This document shows positions 7,538 to 15,007 of a DNA stretch of 18,570 nt, in pieces. The DNA lies in contig JBGRQA010000054.1 in NCBI GenBank assembly GCA_041725895.1, positions 1 to 18,570 of the forward strand. The letters run 5' to 3'. The stretch comes from JBGRQA01 sp041725895 (GTDB taxonomy: Bacteria > Bacteroidota > Bacteroidia > Bacteroidales > Marinifilaceae). Under the pieces are notes generated by a model. It was not told the DNA's origin. It made no database searches and worked only from the letters and a program-made list of their open reading frames with translations. The translations under genes were made by a program, and so were the position numbers. Position 1 is the stretch's first letter. Each line of letters opens with the position of its first letter.

Positions 7538-8713
7538 ATGACCACCTCCATCTCACACAACATCCCAAAGCTCTACCTGATAAAAATTTCCAAATGGTTC
7601 ATGCTGATAATGCCCATCATCGTGTTGTTTTACCAAGACAACGGACTAAGCATGCAGGAAATCATGACCCTAAAAGGAATCAATGCCGTAGCTGTCGTTC
7701 TTCTTGAAATACCTTCTGGTTATTTTGCTGATGTATGGGGCAGAAAGCAAACCCTCATTCTGGGAAGCATTCTAGGCACAGTGGGCTTTGTTCTCTATTC
7801 CATCGGATATGGATTCTGGGGATTTTTAGCTGCCGAAATCGTATTGGGAATAGGACAAAGTTTTATCTCCGGATCAGACTCCGCATTGCTGTATGATTCC
7901 CTTCTTCACGATAAAAGAGAAGATGAATATCTCAAACAGGAAAGCCGCCAAATGTCAATAGGAAATTTCGCCGAAGCCCTTGCAGGAATCATCGGGGGAC
8001 TTTTAGCAAGCATCAGTCTTCGCACCCCCTTCCTTTTTCAAACGGGAATCGCATTTTTAGCCATACCGGCAGCACTACTTCTGGTAGAACCGACCAGATC
8101 TGCTCAAAAAGAAAAGGCAGGCTTTCTCCACATTCTACATATCGTAAAATATGCAATCATTGACAATGCACAACTACGCTGGAATATTGTATTTAGCGCC
8201 ATAATCGGATGTGCTACTCTTTCCATGGCATGGTTTATTCAAGCCTACTTTGTAGAACTTAATTTAACTCCGGAAATTATTGGAATACTCTGGACGCTTC
8301 TAAATCTTACAGTCGGTCTGGTAGCCTGGAGTGCACCCCGTATCGAGCAAAAACTAGGAAAAATCCGCACCTCTCTTCTGATAGGAATTGGCATCAGTTC
8401 AGGATTTCTGCTAATTGGCTCCTTTCAATCCATTTGGGCCATTGCCTTTCTATTCCTTTTTTACATGGTACGAGGAGTGGCAACTCCTATTCTTAAAGAT
8501 TACATCAACCGGATAACCGAATCAGAAGTAAGGGCTACTGTACTCTCCATGCGAAATTTCATTATTCGCACCATATTTGCCATCCTAGGCCCTTTCCTGG
8601 GATGGTACACAGACAAATGGAGTTTAACCTCTGCCCTTTTCCTTGCGGGGGTAATCTTCCTGATCATAAGTGCAATCAGTATATTCTTCATTCGAAAAAT
8701 AGAAAAACCATAG
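7538..8713 (+). CDS. MFS-family transporter
   Basis: From the ATG at 7538 the protein is 391 residues, the usual length of a 12-helix major facilitator superfamily carrier. Hydrophobic helices are spread along the whole length, and the loop between helices 2 and 3 carries the MFS signature G-Y-F-A-D-V-W-G-R-K (about residues 66-75 from this start). The protein ends in a short basic tail. The upstream TTG at 7514 would add eight residues but lies inside the promoter box. It is a single-gene unit, divergent from the fused hydro-lyases. The substrate is not visible; drug or metabolite efflux is the common role of similar bacterial carriers, but this is only a family-level guess. Confidence 0.88.
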   Translation: MTTSISHNIPKLYLIKISKWFMLIMPIIVLFYQDNGLSMQEIMTLKGINAVAVVLLEIPSGYFADVWGRKQTLILGSILGTVGFVLYSIGYGFWGFLAAEIVLGIGQSFISGSDSALLYDSLLHDKREDEYLKQESRQMSIGNFAEALAGIIGGLLASISLRTPFLFQTGIAFLAIPAALLLVEPTRSAQKEKAGFLHILHIVKYAIIDNAQLRWNIVFSAIIGCATLSMAWFIQAYFVELNLTPEIIGILWTLLNLTVGLVAWSAPRIEQKLGKIRTSLLIGIGISSGFLLIGSFQSIWAIAFLFLFYMVRGVATPILKDYINRITESEVRATVLSMRNFIIRTIFAILGPFLGWYTDKWSLTSALFLAGVIFLIISAISIFFIRKIEKP

Positions 8714-8733
8714 AAAGCCTATACCATCTCAAT

Positions 8734-8805
8734 ACTTTCTCTGCATCAACTCCGTATTATCTCCGTTTAAAATCGAATTTGATACGGAGTTGATGCAGAG
8801 AAGGT
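8734..8805. repeat. 24-bp inverted repeat between convergent genes
   Basis: Arms 8734-8757 and 8782-8805 (ACTTTCTCTGCATCAACTCC... and its complement) match at 23 of 24 positions; the exception forms a G-U pair in RNA. The loop is 24 bases. It lies between the convergent MFS and MBL-fold genes and may be a shared transcription stop, although no T-run follows on either strand. A remnant of a small mobile element is another possibility. A weaker 8-bp inverted repeat (TAATAGAA) follows at 8829-8851. Confidence 0.7.
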
Positions 8806-8899
8806 TTACACAAACCACCGGCACAATCTAATAGAAAATTACATTCTATTAATACCGGGAAACAACAATGTCTCCAACAAAATTACACCTGAATAACAA

Positions 8900-9661
8900 T
8901 TAAAGAGTCAGCTCCAATCCGTCGTAGGCCAATTCAACATTGGGTGGTAGCTCCCTGGTGATAGCCTCATGAAAGCCCATTTGATGACTGATATGAGTAA
9001 GGAAAGCTTTTTCCGGCTTCACTTCTTCTATTATCTTCAGTGCTTCCCCAAGTGTAAAGTGTGAAATATGCTTCTCTTTCCGAAGAGCATTAATAACCAA
9101 CACTTTCGACCCTCTAATCTTTTCCATCTCCTCCGGAGCAATATAATTCGCGTCGGTAATATAAGTGAGATCACCAATCCGATAGCCAAATACAGGTAAC
9201 TTTAAATGCATGGCACGTATAGGTAGAACAGTCACCCCATCAATACGGAAGGCTTCATTTTTCACCTCCCATAGATGCAATTCAGGAATTCCGGGATACT
9301 TCTGCTCAGCAAAAACGTAGGAAAATTCTTTTTTCAAGGCTTCCTGAACACGTTTCTCTGCATAAACATCCACTGCAGCCTTATTCACCCAGTTAAAAGC
9401 TCGTATATCATCGAGCCCAGCCGTATGATCCTTATGCTCGTGGGTAAAAAGGATCCCATTCAAATGGGGTACTTTGGCCCTGAGCATCTGGTAACGAAAA
9501 TCAGGTCCCGAATCAATCACAAAAATTCTATCGTCCACTTCTATTAGCACAGAAGTTCTTAAACGCTTATCTTTTTCATCCTTAGATTGACACACCGGGC
9601 AGGTACAGGCAATTACCGGCACTCCCTGAGAGGTTCCTGTTCCGAGAAAGGTTAGTTTCAA
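8900..9661 (-). CDS. PhnP-like metallo-beta-lactamase-fold hydrolase
   Basis: A 253-residue MBL-fold enzyme, the usual length for the PhnP-like phosphodiesterase group. The metal-binding motif H74-x-H76-x-D78-H79 (THEHKDH) is present, with later ligands likely at H152, D170 and H223. The N-terminal C19-x-C21-x2-C24 (CTCPVC) resembles the extra structural zinc site of PhnP. The start is the TTG at 9661: homologues begin K-L-T-F-L-G-T-G-T-S-Q-G, and no ATG precedes that segment. The TTG overlaps the TGA stop of the upstream transporter gene (TTGA), so translation is probably coupled. PhnP hydrolyses cyclic phosphodiesters in phosphonate breakdown, but no phn genes are here, so the true substrate is unknown. 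Confidence 0.87.
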   Translation of the reverse strand: MKLTFLGTGTSQGVPVIACTCPVCQSKDEKDKRLRTSVLIEVDDRIFVIDSGPDFRYQMLRAKVPHLNGILFTHEHKDHTAGLDDIRAFNWVNKAAVDVYAEKRVQEALKKEFSYVFAEQKYPGIPELHLWEVKNEAFRIDGVTVLPIRAMHLKLPVFGYRIGDLTYITDANYIAPEEMEKIRGSKVLVINALRKEKHISHFTLGEALKIIEEVKPEKAFLTHISHQMGFHEAITRELPPNVELAYDGLELTL

Positions 9662-10602
9662 ATCGTTTGTTTCTTTAATTTATAGTTTCGATACTCCTTA
9701 CGAAAGGAAAGAAAAAGAAGATACATTAAAACGAACAAAGCCATTACAGCGGAAGGAATCGCTGCTTCTGTTCCAAATAAACTGAGAGCGGTTACAACAG
9801 AAAATCCAGAACTCTTTATGGTAAGTAATAAATTTTGGGTTGTTCCAACATCTTCCCGCACCCCCATTTTTCTAACAAACAATTCGTAAAGACTGCCTAT
9901 TCCGAAAGTTCCAATAAATAACACCACGGAAGAGAGCAACAATACCTCAAAATTAGAGAAAAAAACCTGTCGATTCACCCCTACGGCGGTAAAAATTATT
10001 ATAGCAAATCCCCAGTCCACAACAGATCCTCTTACTTTCACAATTCCTGCCTGAATTGGCTTCCACAACAATACCCTGGAAAACAACAGAGGCAAAACCA
10101 CCAGCTTCACCATATTTACAAACAACTGAAAGGAATTGATTCCCTCCCCTTCTACCTGGGCAAAAAATCCTACGATAGCAGGAGCCAAAAATACAGAAGC
10201 AATAAATGCCCCCAAAACTCCAATTATAGAATACTTTACATCACCTCCCAATATATGAGAAAAAGGAATTACTGCTACCCCGGGCGGAGTGGCAGCAATT
10301 ACCACAAATCCAATAAAAAGTTTTTCGGAAGGCATCAACCAATAGGCCACCGCAATTATTACAACACCAAAAACAATGTAATTCAAAAAAGTTCCAACCA
10401 ACATTGGCTTTATGTTCCTCTGTAAAGGAAAAAGAGAATGTGTCTGAATTCCCGTCATGGAAAAAGTCATCACAATGGCAAGAATGTAAAAGGTATAATC
10501 CTTTATAAAAGCAGCATAATCTCCCTTCCACATCCCCAGAAAAACTGCCAGAACAAGAATAAAATTTCGGTTCAAAATAAATTGAGTCAAAGCTTTGGCC
10601 AT
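9658..10602 (-). CDS. BASS-family (bile acid:sodium symporter-like) transporter
   Basis: A 314-residue, very hydrophobic membrane protein with about nine or ten helices. It has features typical of the bile acid/sodium symporter superfamily: F-S-M-T-G-I-Q near residue 42 and A-T-P-P-G-V-A-V-I-P-F near residue 104, within helix-break regions that bind sodium in this fold. Relatives carry bile acids, pantoate, pyruvate, arsenite or other organic anions, and the substrate cannot be read from the sequence. It is the first gene of a two-gene operon with the PhnP-like hydrolase, whose TTG start overlaps its TGA stop. The tail is strongly basic (K-L-K-K-Q), placing it on the cytoplasmic side by the positive-inside rule. 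Confidence 0.8.
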   Translation of the reverse strand: MAKALTQFILNRNFILVLAVFLGMWKGDYAAFIKDYTFYILAIVMTFSMTGIQTHSLFPLQRNIKPMLVGTFLNYIVFGVVIIAVAYWLMPSEKLFIGFVVIAATPPGVAVIPFSHILGGDVKYSIIGVLGAFIASVFLAPAIVGFFAQVEGEGINSFQLFVNMVKLVVLPLLFSRVLLWKPIQAGIVKVRGSVVDWGFAIIIFTAVGVNRQVFFSNFEVLLLSSVVLFIGTFGIGSLYELFVRKMGVREDVGTTQNLLLTIKSSGFSVVTALSLFGTEAAIPSAVMALFVLMYLLFLSFRKEYRNYKLKKQTI

Positions 10603-10777
10603 AAATATCCATTAAGTATTATTCCATACAAAGATGAGACAATTAGACTTCAGAACAAAATTATTCATATCGATTCTAAACAACAATATATCGACTGAAT
10701 CTATACTTTCCCATTTCAGAAATGAACACATACAATCAGTCAACCTCTGAAACAAATAGGATATCTTACGATTTTTG

Positions 10778-10785
10778 TACTTTTG
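10778..10785 (+). promoter_or_regulatory. -7 promoter element of the RsmI-family gene
   Basis: TACTTTTG matches TAnnTTTG, 53 bases upstream of the ATG at 10839. The leader contains a small hairpin (GAGGAATC, TTTTT loop, GACTCCTC at 10791-10811, one mismatch). The rest of the 10603-10838 gap shows no gene. Confidence 0.5.
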
Positions 10786-10838
10786 TCGCAGAGGAATCTT
10801 TTTGACTCCTCAAAAAAGCTTAAATAATCAAAATTCGA

Positions 10839-11546
10839 ATGAAAGGAAAACTATATCTCATCCCCACCACCCTCGGGGACAGCTCAATCGACCAGGTAAT
10901 CCCAAATGATGTAAAGGAACTAATCCCCAACCTCAAACATTTTATTGTAGAAAACATCAGGACAGCACGCCGTTACCTAAAAAAGGTTAACAATCAAATT
11001 GAAATCGACGATTTGACCTTTTATGAGTTGAATAAACACACCTCGCCCAACCAAATATCAGGCTATCTGAAGGCTCTGAAAGAATATGACATGGGCATCA
11101 TCTCCGAAGCCGGATGCCCGGGGGTAGCAGACCCAGGTGCAGATGTAGTAAAACTGGCTCACGAACAAAACATTCGCATCATTCCCATGGTAGGGCCATC
11201 CTCTATTCTTTTGTCACTAATGGCCTCGGGATTTAACGGCCAAAACTTTGCCTTCAACGGTTACCTCCCCATTAAATCGGGTGAAAAAATTAAGAAGATC
11301 AAACAACTGGACTTAAGGTCCCTTCAGGAAAATCAAACCCAAATATTTATCGAGGCACCCTACCGTAACATGCAGCTTCTGGAAGATCTGATTCAACACT
11401 GTAACAGTTCCACCCGACTTTGCATTGCCTGCGATATTACACTGGAAAGCGAATTCATAAAAACACTCCCCATTAAGGAGTGGAAAAGACAAAAACCGGA
11501 ACTTCACAAACGGCCTACGATCTTCCTCCTACACCGGTTTCAGTAA
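10839..11546 (+). CDS. RsmI-family SAM-dependent methyltransferase (short form)
   Basis: A 235-residue tetrapyrrole-methylase-fold protein of the RsmI group. Motifs are the N-terminal L-Y-L-I-P-T, S-E-A-G-C-P-G-V-A-D-P-G at 89-100, V-G-P-S-S at 118-122 and F-N-G-Y-L-P at 139-144; the Gly/Pro-rich loops bind S-adenosylmethionine. RsmI 2'-O-methylates C1402 of 16S rRNA, and canonical members are about 280 residues. This one lacks the C-terminal extension and has a divergent segment after the first strand (T-L-G-D-S-S rather than P-I-G-N-L). It therefore looks like the short Bacteroidota paralogue and may not be the C1402 enzyme. It is a single-gene unit with its own promoter and a hairpin terminator just after the stop. 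Confidence 0.82.
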   Translation: MKGKLYLIPTTLGDSSIDQVIPNDVKELIPNLKHFIVENIRTARRYLKKVNNQIEIDDLTFYELNKHTSPNQISGYLKALKEYDMGIISEAGCPGVADPGADVVKLAHEQNIRIIPMVGPSSILLSLMASGFNGQNFAFNGYLPIKSGEKIKKIKQLDLRSLQENQTQIFIEAPYRNMQLLEDLIQHCNSSTRLCIACDITLESEFIKTLPIKEWKRQKPELHKRPTIFLLHRFQ

Positions 11547-11547
11547 A

Positions 11548-11579
11548 CAAAAACAGCGCAGAATTTCCATTCTGCGCTG
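11548..11579 (-). terminator. Terminator shared by convergent genes
   Basis: CAGCGCAGAAT (11554-11564) pairs perfectly with ATTCTGCGCTG (11569-11579) across a TTCC loop. On the minus strand it is followed by TTTTTG, so it best terminates the FKBP gene. It begins eight bases after the stop of the convergent RsmI-family gene and can serve that too. Confidence 0.8.
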
Positions 11580-11634
11580 CTATTTACAATATACATTGGC
11601 AGGTTTAATTCAACCCAAACCATATTTTTCCTTA

Positions 11635-12150
11635 TTAATTTTCGGCACGGCGAATATCAACCAACTCCACCTCAAAAATCAAAGTTGAGTAGGCCGGAAT
11701 ACCAGTCCTCTCATTAGATCCATAAGCCAAAGAAGAAGGAACTATCAATTTAGCCTTCCCTCCTTTTTTCATCTTTCCTAACCCTTCGTACCATCCCTGA
11801 ATTACTTCACTTCCACCATATTCATTGTAGGTAAACGACAATGGTTCATACCTACCATTCTTCTGATTAGAATCAAATACAGTACCATCTAAAAACGAAC
11901 CGGTATAGTATACGTAGAGTTTATCCCCGTTTTTTGGCAACTCTCCCTCTCCTGCCTCTATTTCTAGATAATACAATCCTGAATCAGTTCTGGCAGAGGA
12001 AGGAATATTGTTTTCTTTAATATAATTGGCACGATCGGCTTTCTCATCCTCTTTCATTCGCTGCAATCGGCTTTTACTACAGGCTACCCCACCAACCATA
12101 ATTAAAGCAACAAGAACCAATCGGGACGCATATAAAATTTTAGCTAACAT
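11635..12150 (-). CDS. FKBP-type peptidyl-prolyl isomerase lipoprotein
   Basis: A 171-residue protein with a lipoprotein signal peptide (hydrophobic 11-20, lipobox V-A-C24) and an FKBP domain from about residue 70 to the end. Domain signs are Y-Y-T-G-S-F-L-D-G-T-V-F-D-S, V-I-Q-G-W-Y-E-G-L, and L-A-Y-G-S with an F-E-V-E-L end strand. FKBP enzymes isomerise X-Pro bonds, here probably in the periplasm or on the outer membrane, helping envelope proteins fold. The residues after the lipidated Cys (S-K-S-R-L-Q) are basic rather than acidic, unlike the next FKBP. That gene lies 111 bases upstream; the gap contains near-consensus -7 sequence (TATACTTG), so separate transcription is possible. Confidence 0.92.
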   Translation of the reverse strand: MLAKILYASRLVLVALIMVGGVACSKSRLQRMKEDEKADRANYIKENNIPSSARTDSGLYYLEIEAGEGELPKNGDKLYVYYTGSFLDGTVFDSNQKNGRYEPLSFTYNEYGGSEVIQGWYEGLGKMKKGGKAKLIVPSSLAYGSNERTGIPAYSTLIFEVELVDIRRAEN

Positions 12151-12261
12151 ATTTTTCTATTTACAACTTATTAGTGGTTATTCTTTATCAATTCACGAAA
12201 TACTTTACAAGTATACTAAAAATAGGATACAATTCTTTTTCTTAAGCTAAACAAGCTGAAT

Positions 12262-12747
12262 TTATTTCAAAACCTCCACCTCGAAAACCAAAGCAGAGAA
12301 TGGGGGAATACTCCCTCCTCCGGCAGGACCATAAGCAAGATAGGAAGGAACAATTAAACGAGATTTTCCACCTTTTTTCATCAAGGCAACACCTTCGTCC
12401 CAACCGGGAATTACATACCCCGTTCCCAAAGGAAATTCAAAAGCCCCCTCTTCGTCCAAATTTTGGTCAAAAACCGATCCGTCCAAAAACATTCCTTTGT
12501 ATTTCACCTTCACCTTATCTCCCTTAGAAAGAACCTCTCCTTCACCCGGGATCAACTCGATGTAATACAATCCGGATTCCTGTTTGGCCGATTCCGAAAT
12601 ATTATTTTCCAGAATAAAAGCCTCCAATTCCTTTTGCTCATCAGAAAAAGTTCTTCCATTATCGTCATCATCATTCAATGAACAGGAAAAAAGAAATAAA
12701 CCAGTAATCAATACCATAGCCCACAAGCTAAACTTATAAATATTCAC
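12262..12747 (-). CDS. FKBP-type peptidyl-prolyl isomerase lipoprotein with acidic export signal
   Basis: A 161-residue FKBP with signal peptide and lipobox L-F-S-C22, then S-L-N-D-D-D-D-N. An acidic run just after the lipidated Cys resembles the Bacteroidota lipoprotein export signal that sends lipoproteins to the cell surface, so surface exposure is predicted. The FKBP domain (about 75-160) shows V-K-Y-K-G-M-F-L-D-G-S-V-F-D, V-I-P-G-W-D-E-G-V and Y-L-A-Y-G-P. The start is GTG at 12747, with AAGG just before it. The next in-frame ATG, at residue 11, would leave a signal peptide without its positive charge. It lies 18 bases downstream of the NrnA-type gene, so the two are very likely cotranscribed. 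It is a paralogue of the following FKBP. Confidence 0.92.
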   Translation of the reverse strand: MNIYKFSLWAMVLITGLFLFSCSLNDDDDNGRTFSDEQKELEAFILENNISESAKQESGLYYIELIPGEGEVLSKGDKVKVKYKGMFLDGSVFDQNLDEEGAFEFPLGTGYVIPGWDEGVALMKKGGKSRLIVPSYLAYGPAGGGSIPPFSALVFEVEVLK

Positions 12748-12765
12748 CTTCTATTTCTGTAAATA

Positions 12766-13800
12766 TTATTCAACAATGATATTCTTATACTCAGGCAAAA
12801 CCTCCTTAAACAAAGCAACTGCTTTCTGCATCGAAAGATCAGTACGTCCTCCGGCAGCATTTATATGTCCCCCTCCATTAAAATGTTCCCGGGCAATCAT
12901 ATTCACAGGCACATCTCCTTTGGAGCGGAAAGAGATCTTCACCATTCCGTTCTTCTCAATAAAAATGAGTGAGACAACCACCCCTTTGATTGAAAGTGGA
13001 TAATTCACAAACCCTTCGGTATCTCCATCCTTAAAATTAAATTTCTTCAATTCCTCCTGGGTTAAGGTGATAATCGCTGTTCTGTACTCCTCCAATACTT
13101 CCATTTTATCGTTCAGGCAGTAACCAAGCAGCTTCATCCGATCTGCCGAATAATTGTCGTACACATTGCTGTGTATTTTGGCCTTGTCAATTCCCTGAGA
13201 AAGTAAATCAGCCACAATATAGTAGGTGCGAGGATCAGAAGAGTTATAGCTTAAACTTCCGGTATCAGTCATTATTCCTGTATACAAGCACTCCGCAATT
13301 CCGGCATCAATCAACTCTCCATCACCCAAGGCGGCGATAAATTCATACACCAATTCACAAGTAGAGCTTACTGCAACCTCCGAAAACATCAAATCTAGAA
13401 TGGACTCCGGATCAGGATGGTGATCAATCATCACTTTTTTTCCGGGATGCTTCTCCAATATTTCCTCCAAATCCCCTGAACGACGGTAAGAGTTGTGATC
13501 AACCATCAGAATCATATTGGAATTCTCCAACCATTTCAAACACTCATCCGCTTGCTCAGTATAAACAGCCACTTCCGCATTCTGTGGTAACCACCGCAGG
13601 AAAACAGGATATTCGTTAGGGCTGATAATTCGAGCTGCAATTCCTTTCTTTTTGAAATATTGATACAAAGCCAAAGAGGATCCGATAGCATCTCCATCAG
13701 GACCTGAGTGAGGAACAATTGCAATCTGCCTTACTTCCTTTAACATCTCTTTAAATTCCTCAATTTGCTCCAAATTAATTCTGCCCTTAACGTTGTTCAT
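12766..13800 (-). CDS. nrnA: DHH-family phosphoesterase, NrnA-type oligoribonuclease/pAp phosphatase
   Basis: A 344-residue DHH/DHHA1 protein, the normal NrnA length. Metal-binding motifs are H31-S-G-P-D35-G-D37-A-I-G-S, V-D101-H-N, D126-H-H-P-D and M-T-D179-T-G. The C-terminal DHHA1 domain has G-G-G-H-I-N-A-A-G-G at 309-318, which binds the nucleic acid 3' end. NrnA degrades 2-5 nt RNA fragments to mononucleotides and removes the 3'-phosphate of pAp, a by-product of sulphate assimilation, in the cytoplasm. It is the first gene of a cluster with two FKBP lipoproteins, a pairing with no obvious functional link. The gene symbol follows family resemblance; RecJ and other DHH enzymes are larger or lack this layout. 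Confidence 0.88.
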   Translation of the reverse strand: MNNVKGRINLEQIEEFKEMLKEVRQIAIVPHSGPDGDAIGSSLALYQYFKKKGIAARIISPNEYPVFLRWLPQNAEVAVYTEQADECLKWLENSNMILMVDHNSYRRSGDLEEILEKHPGKKVMIDHHPDPESILDLMFSEVAVSSTCELVYEFIAALGDGELIDAGIAECLYTGIMTDTGSLSYNSSDPRTYYIVADLLSQGIDKAKIHSNVYDNYSADRMKLLGYCLNDKMEVLEEYRTAIITLTQEELKKFNFKDGDTEGFVNYPLSIKGVVVSLIFIEKNGMVKISFRSKGDVPVNMIAREHFNGGGHINAAGGRTDLSMQKAVALFKEVLPEYKNIIVE

Positions 13801-13839
13801 TTATTCTACTACTTACTAGGTTTGCTAAAATTTAAAAGG

Positions 13840-13847
13840 TAAAGATA
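13840..13847 (-). promoter_or_regulatory. Possible -7 element of the nrnA cluster
   Basis: The minus strand reads TATCTTTA, one base off TAnnTTTG, 39 bases upstream of the ATG. The -33 element is not convincing. Confidence 0.3.
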
Positions 13848-13932
13848 TAAATAAAAGCCTTACAAGAAAGGATCGAAAATTGGATTTGAAAAACCAAACA
13901 ATCGAATAGATGAGACTTCGTATCGGAAAATC

Positions 13933-13962
13933 TTGGAGAATTGCAAAGAATAATTATTTTTG
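13933..13962 (+). promoter_or_regulatory. Promoter of ndk with a leader of about 200 bases
   Basis: TTG (13933-13935), 19 bases, then TATTTTTG (13955-13962) match the full Bacteroidota promoter pattern. Transcription would begin near 13970, giving a leader of about 200 bases before ndk. The leader has an 8-bp inverted repeat (TTGCAATT at 14089-14096, AATTGCAA at 14113-14120) but no recognised riboswitch. Confidence 0.6.
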
Positions 13963-14172
13963 TAATCAATTCATTTAAATATATACAACCATCCATCGAA
14001 TTGGCTTACGAATTTCTTTTCCTCAAAAACAACCAAGAAATTCCCGACAAAGAAATGCTGCTTCGGCAATTTTACAATTCGTTCAAACTTGCAATTTTCC
14101 CAAGAAATAACCAATTGCAATATGGAAACATAATGGCAAGCTCAACGTCTCCTAACTAAAAAATATAAACAC

Positions 14173-14592
14173 ATGAAAAACAATAGAACTTTTACGATGA
14201 TTAAACCCGATGCGGTAAGCAAAGGATACATTGGTGCTATCCTTGCCAAAATAAATGAAGCCGGGTTCCGCATCACCGCCATGAAATATACCCATATCAC
14301 CAAGGAGCAGGCAAAGGCCTTCTACGAAGTTCACAAGGAACGCCCTTTTTATGACGGGCTGACCGATTTTATGAGTTCCGGACCTATCGTCGCTGCCATA
14401 TTGGAAAAAGAAAATGCAGTGGAAAATTTCCGTAAATTGATTGGCGCAACCAATCCTACTGAAGCCGAAGAAGGAACGATTCGAAAACTATATGCCGAAT
14501 CCATCTCCTACAACGCGGTGCACGGGTCGGATAGTGATGCAAATGCTGCAATTGAGGGAGCTTTCTTTTTCTCCCAGACAGAACAGTTTTAA
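14173..14592 (+). CDS. ndk: Nucleoside diphosphate kinase
   Basis: A 139-residue protein, normal for bacterial NDK. It has T-M-I-K11-P-D-A-V near the N-terminus, the active-site motif N-A-V-H117-G-S-D-S where His is phosphorylated, and F-F-F-S-Q-T-E near the C-terminus. It transfers the gamma-phosphate from ATP to other nucleoside diphosphates through a phospho-His intermediate, balancing cytoplasmic NTP and dNTP pools. It is a single-gene unit with its own promoter and a strong terminator. The start has an A-rich upstream region and no SD site, as is usual here. Confidence 0.98.
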   Translation: MKNNRTFTMIKPDAVSKGYIGAILAKINEAGFRITAMKYTHITKEQAKAFYEVHKERPFYDGLTDFMSSGPIVAAILEKENAVENFRKLIGATNPTEAEEGTIRKLYAESISYNAVHGSDSDANAAIEGAFFFSQTEQF

Positions 14593-14618
14593 AAGACAAG
14601 AATTCGAAAATATAATGA

Positions 14619-14660
14619 AGTGCCGACTCCTTTACAATTGAGTTGGCATTTTTCTTTTTT
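14619..14660 (+). terminator. Terminator of ndk
   Basis: TGCCGACTC (14621-14629) pairs with GAGTTGGCA (14640-14648, one G-U), followed by TTTTTCTTTTTT. It is a classic intrinsic terminator beginning about 28 bases after the ndk stop. Confidence 0.88.
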
Positions 14661-14713
14661 CGCAAGAAGATAATTAGGTGCAAAATCGGATTACTTCTGA
14701 ATCCGCATTAATT

Positions 14714-15004
14714 TTAACGCAAAACAATTCCTTTAATCACTTGTGCTCCAACTTCCCGATTCAGGGCTTTGATTAAACCTTCCCTAACAAGCATGATCTC
14801 ATTACGTATTACAGATGAGCGAATCTGAACATACAGCATCTGATTTCTAATGTAGATACCTGTTGTAGCACGAGCCACTGTTTTTCCAATTACTTTCTCC
14901 CAGGAGTTAATCAACTGAACTTCCTTCAACTTAACATCCAGCTTTTGCTCCTTCAGAACCTGATTGATTACTTCATCAATACGAATTGTCTTACTTCTTC
15001 TCAT
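14714..15004 (-). CDS. DUF721 (DciA-like) protein
   Basis: A 96-residue protein with the compact DUF721 pattern: W-E-K-V-I-G near residue 35, then Y-I-R-N-Q-M-L-Y-V-Q-I-R-S-S-V-I-R-N-E-I. This alternating-strand and helix stretch resembles the KH-like domain of DciA. DciA loads or regulates the replicative helicase DnaB in bacteria without DnaC. This form is short and lacks the longer tail of many DciA proteins. It starts three bases after the recF stop, so the two are cotranscribed, and pairing with recF fits a DNA replication or repair role. No experimentally based function can be read from the sequence. Confidence 0.8.
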   Translation of the reverse strand: MRRSKTIRIDEVINQVLKEQKLDVKLKEVQLINSWEKVIGKTVARATTGIYIRNQMLYVQIRSSVIRNEIMLVREGLIKALNREVGAQVIKGIVLR

Positions 15005-15007
15005 ATA

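Noticed and set aside
10241..10612. 123-codon minus-strand reading frame
   Set aside because: It overlaps the BASS transporter in another frame; composition is rich in Cys and Phe, typical of a frame shadow.
13941..14159. 72-codon plus-strand reading frame before ndk
   Set aside because: Its TTG start lies inside the ndk promoter, no family resemblance is seen, and there is no ribosome site; the region is better read as leader.
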